Assembly (NCBI RefSeq): GCF_048771995.1
Contig: NC_133063.1
Coordinates: forward strand, 8,010,001 to 8,074,000
Origin: Taeniopygia guttata
Taxonomy: Eukaryota; Chordata; Aves; Passeriformes; Estrildidae
Length of the DNA stretch: 64,000 bases
Direction of reading: 5' to 3'
The position numbers and the translations under genes were made by a program. Under the pieces are notes generated by a model. That model did not search any database and was not told where the DNA came from. It worked only from the letters and a program-made list of their open reading frames with translations. Within the stretch, counting starts at the first letter, position 1. Every line of letters begins with the position of its first letter. Positions 62,187 through 64,000 of the stretch are shown piece after piece.

Positions 62187-64000
62187 CAGCTTCCAAATGG
62201 CCATTCCATAGTCCAACAGTGACTTTTAAAATACTTGTAAGTATACTAAAGCAAATAAATTTCTTTCTGCTGTTTGCTTCTTTTACGGCTGCGCCATTTG
62301 ACTTGGGCAGGTACCCCAATTTCATCATCGACTGCATACATGACAATTTCTGTCATGGTGGTAGGATGTGCTTTAAGAAGAAAAAGCCTTCTTCAGGTCT
62401 TTGGTAAAAGAGTGTGACCAGGCTAAGACTGTGTGCTGGGGAGCTGGCATAGTGGATATGGCTTATGTTACACTTACTTTGCCTGCGTTGTCTTCCTTTT
62501 CTAGATCCTGGTGAGAGATTTGTCTTCTTCATGTTTCATAGTTCCCTTATTTATTCACTAGGCAATTCTGTCAGCCCTTCTTAATTCTCTGGAAATTTGG
62601 AACTGATATTACAGATTATTCACTAAAACCTTTCCTTGACAAGAAAGTACAGAGAAAGAACCTATATCAAAGAGGCTTGGAAATGCATGGAGAAGTACAG
62701 AAAGAAGCAAGTTGTCACTCTGAGCATAGAGCCTGACTGATCAGTTGCAAGAACTGTGATTATCTCTCCCCATTCCATCATGCGAGCAGCATTGCATCTG
62801 TAGTTCACTTGTATAGCTTTTCACTCAAGCAAAGGCAAAGTGCCTATGGAAGAGCAGGCAAGACTTCAGGAGAAGTGGTCAGGTTGCATTGTACCAGAAA
62901 AATCAGTTGTAGTGTCCTGGTATGGTTGGAAAAATCATCTTTGAGAGAGGTTGCCAAGGCTTCACTCATTGCTGTTGTGTGACCAGGGCTGGACTTATGT
63001 CAAGGGTGCTTAAAAAGCCTTTTGCTCAGGTCGAAGCCAGAATTTGGCCGCCAGGTCAAGACTGTTTCTTGGGCCAAACAGCAGTAAGTCACACTAACAG
63101 AATCTTCTCAACAGAAATTCATTGTTAATTCTTATTTGGCACTTCATACTGGCAAAAAATTCTCCATCCCTTTCATATTTCAGTTAAATCAGGCCATAAG
63201 TTCAGAAGTTGTGGGAAATTAATCTGCACAGTACCTTGTATTTGTTTCTACTGGATGCCAGGCAAGAAAAGCCTTTCAGGAATTTAAAGCACATCTTCTA
63301 GTGTATCACATACAAATTGCAAACGCCATTTTTCATTCCCTGGATAAAAGAATTCCAGTGTTCCCATCCATGTGCATGCCCACATTTTGGTACCTGTGTT
63401 CCTGCAAGATTCCTTGACACAAAGGAATGCATCATAGGGTGCTAACTATTTGAATACATTTATTCAAAGCTGGATGAAAGATTTTCAGGCTGAGATCCTG
63501 GGAGTACAGGAGAAATATTAAACAAATGCTTACAATGGGGTAAAAATTACAGACGTGTGCATGAAATCAGCGTTCTTTGAAAGATACAAAGTTATTTTTC
63601 ATCTGGACCTTAATCCATATGGGATGCTACTAAGTAATCTGTATTATATACTGCAGATTAGAAGTACATTAAGAAAGACTGCATATGGGGCAGTGTGAAA
63701 AGTGCTGGCCAAGTAGTGGGCAATCCAATGGAAAGTGAGAAAACAAATTAAGCAAAAAAAGAAAATCTATGTAAATTTTACTTCATCAGAGAGTTAAAAA
63801 TTGTAATATTCAGTGAAAAAACAGAACGCAGCGAGCAAATCCATATATTATATTGCTTCTATTGCTGCTAAAATAGGTAAAGGGCATGCATTAGTCAAGA
63901 GACATGATTTGCTTATGGTGAACACCTGTTACTCTGAGGACGGAATATTGTGTACAATTCCAAGAACCCAAGTCTTACGCAAATTTTGAGAAGGAAGCCA

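Larger units (their letters stand above)
44371..64000. other. IDUA intron 2, right part; no exon recognised
   Basis: Nearly 20 kb, AT-rich, with simple repeats but no exon I can name on either strand. It should contain the upstream noncoding exon(s) and promoter of SLC26A1 (minus strand), which I cannot place. I looked for IDUA exon 3 (NFTHLD...GFELMG region) and did not see it. Small plus-strand frames at 60896-61298 are not like any protein I know. A remnant like a CR1 tail (agaatcacagaatcata) is at 53807-53823. Confidence 0.55.

Noticed and set aside
62117..62407. Plus-strand frame of 96 codons with a patch like PFDLGRYPNFIIDCIHDNF
   Set aside because: It starts in poly(A)-derived Lys codons and resembles neither IDUA nor any family I can name; without homology it is not called an exon.
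1..64000. tRNA, rRNA, CRISPR array or bacterial operon features
   Set aside because: None seen; the only tRNA-like stretch, 27321-27338, is an 18-base retroviral primer-binding site and not a tRNA gene.

Overview
The window looks like nuclear DNA of a bird. The evidence is: (i) two CR1 non-LTR retrotransposon fragments, one with the typical repeated AGAATCAC tail; (ii) a class II (beta-like) endogenous retrovirus (ERV) fragment whose primer-binding site matches tRNA-Lys; and (iii) a piece of mitochondrial ND2 at the left edge, read with the vertebrate mitochondrial code and bird-like in sequence. Genes are split into short exons with GT/AG borders, and most of the window is intron or intergenic DNA. 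I cannot name the species.

Region by region. 1-305 is a nuclear copy of mitochondrial ND2 (NUMT), minus strand, cut by the window edge. 2201-7773 holds five coding exons of CHRNA6 (neuronal nicotinic acetylcholine receptor alpha-6), minus strand. They encode 453 residues; the last exon (end of the intracellular loop, M4 and C-terminus) was not found and probably lies off the left edge. 7774-31000 has no host gene that I recognise. It contains a CR1 reverse-transcriptase relic (about 23340-23646) and a rearranged ERV (about 25987-27952). In that ERV the two LTR pieces read minus while the dUTPase/protease/RT piece between them reads plus. 30997-31500 is a minus-strand CR1 that runs into a CpG island (about 31370-32130), which carries exon 1 of IDUA (alpha-L-iduronidase), plus strand. 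IDUA exon 2 is at 35126-35266. The remaining 28.7 kb of the window lies in IDUA intron 2 as far as I can see. SLC26A1 (sulfate/anion exchanger) sits inside that intron on the opposite strand, with two coding exons (40861-42381 and 43720-44340) giving a complete 713-residue protein.

How the genes relate. SLC26A1 nested antisense in intron 2 of IDUA is also the human arrangement, so the nest is old. The pair may be linked by function: IDUA works in lysosomal breakdown of sulfated glycosaminoglycans, and SLC26A1 moves sulfate. CHRNA6 is unrelated to them; in human it is on 8p11 while IDUA/SLC26A1 are on 4p16. Its presence 24 kb from IDUA is therefore either a lineage-specific junction or an assembly join.

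Best points for a second look: an Asn instead of the usual Thr at the 2' pore position of CHRNA6, the ERV with an inverted interior, the NUMT in a CHRNA6 intron, and the CR1 that merges into the IDUA CpG island.
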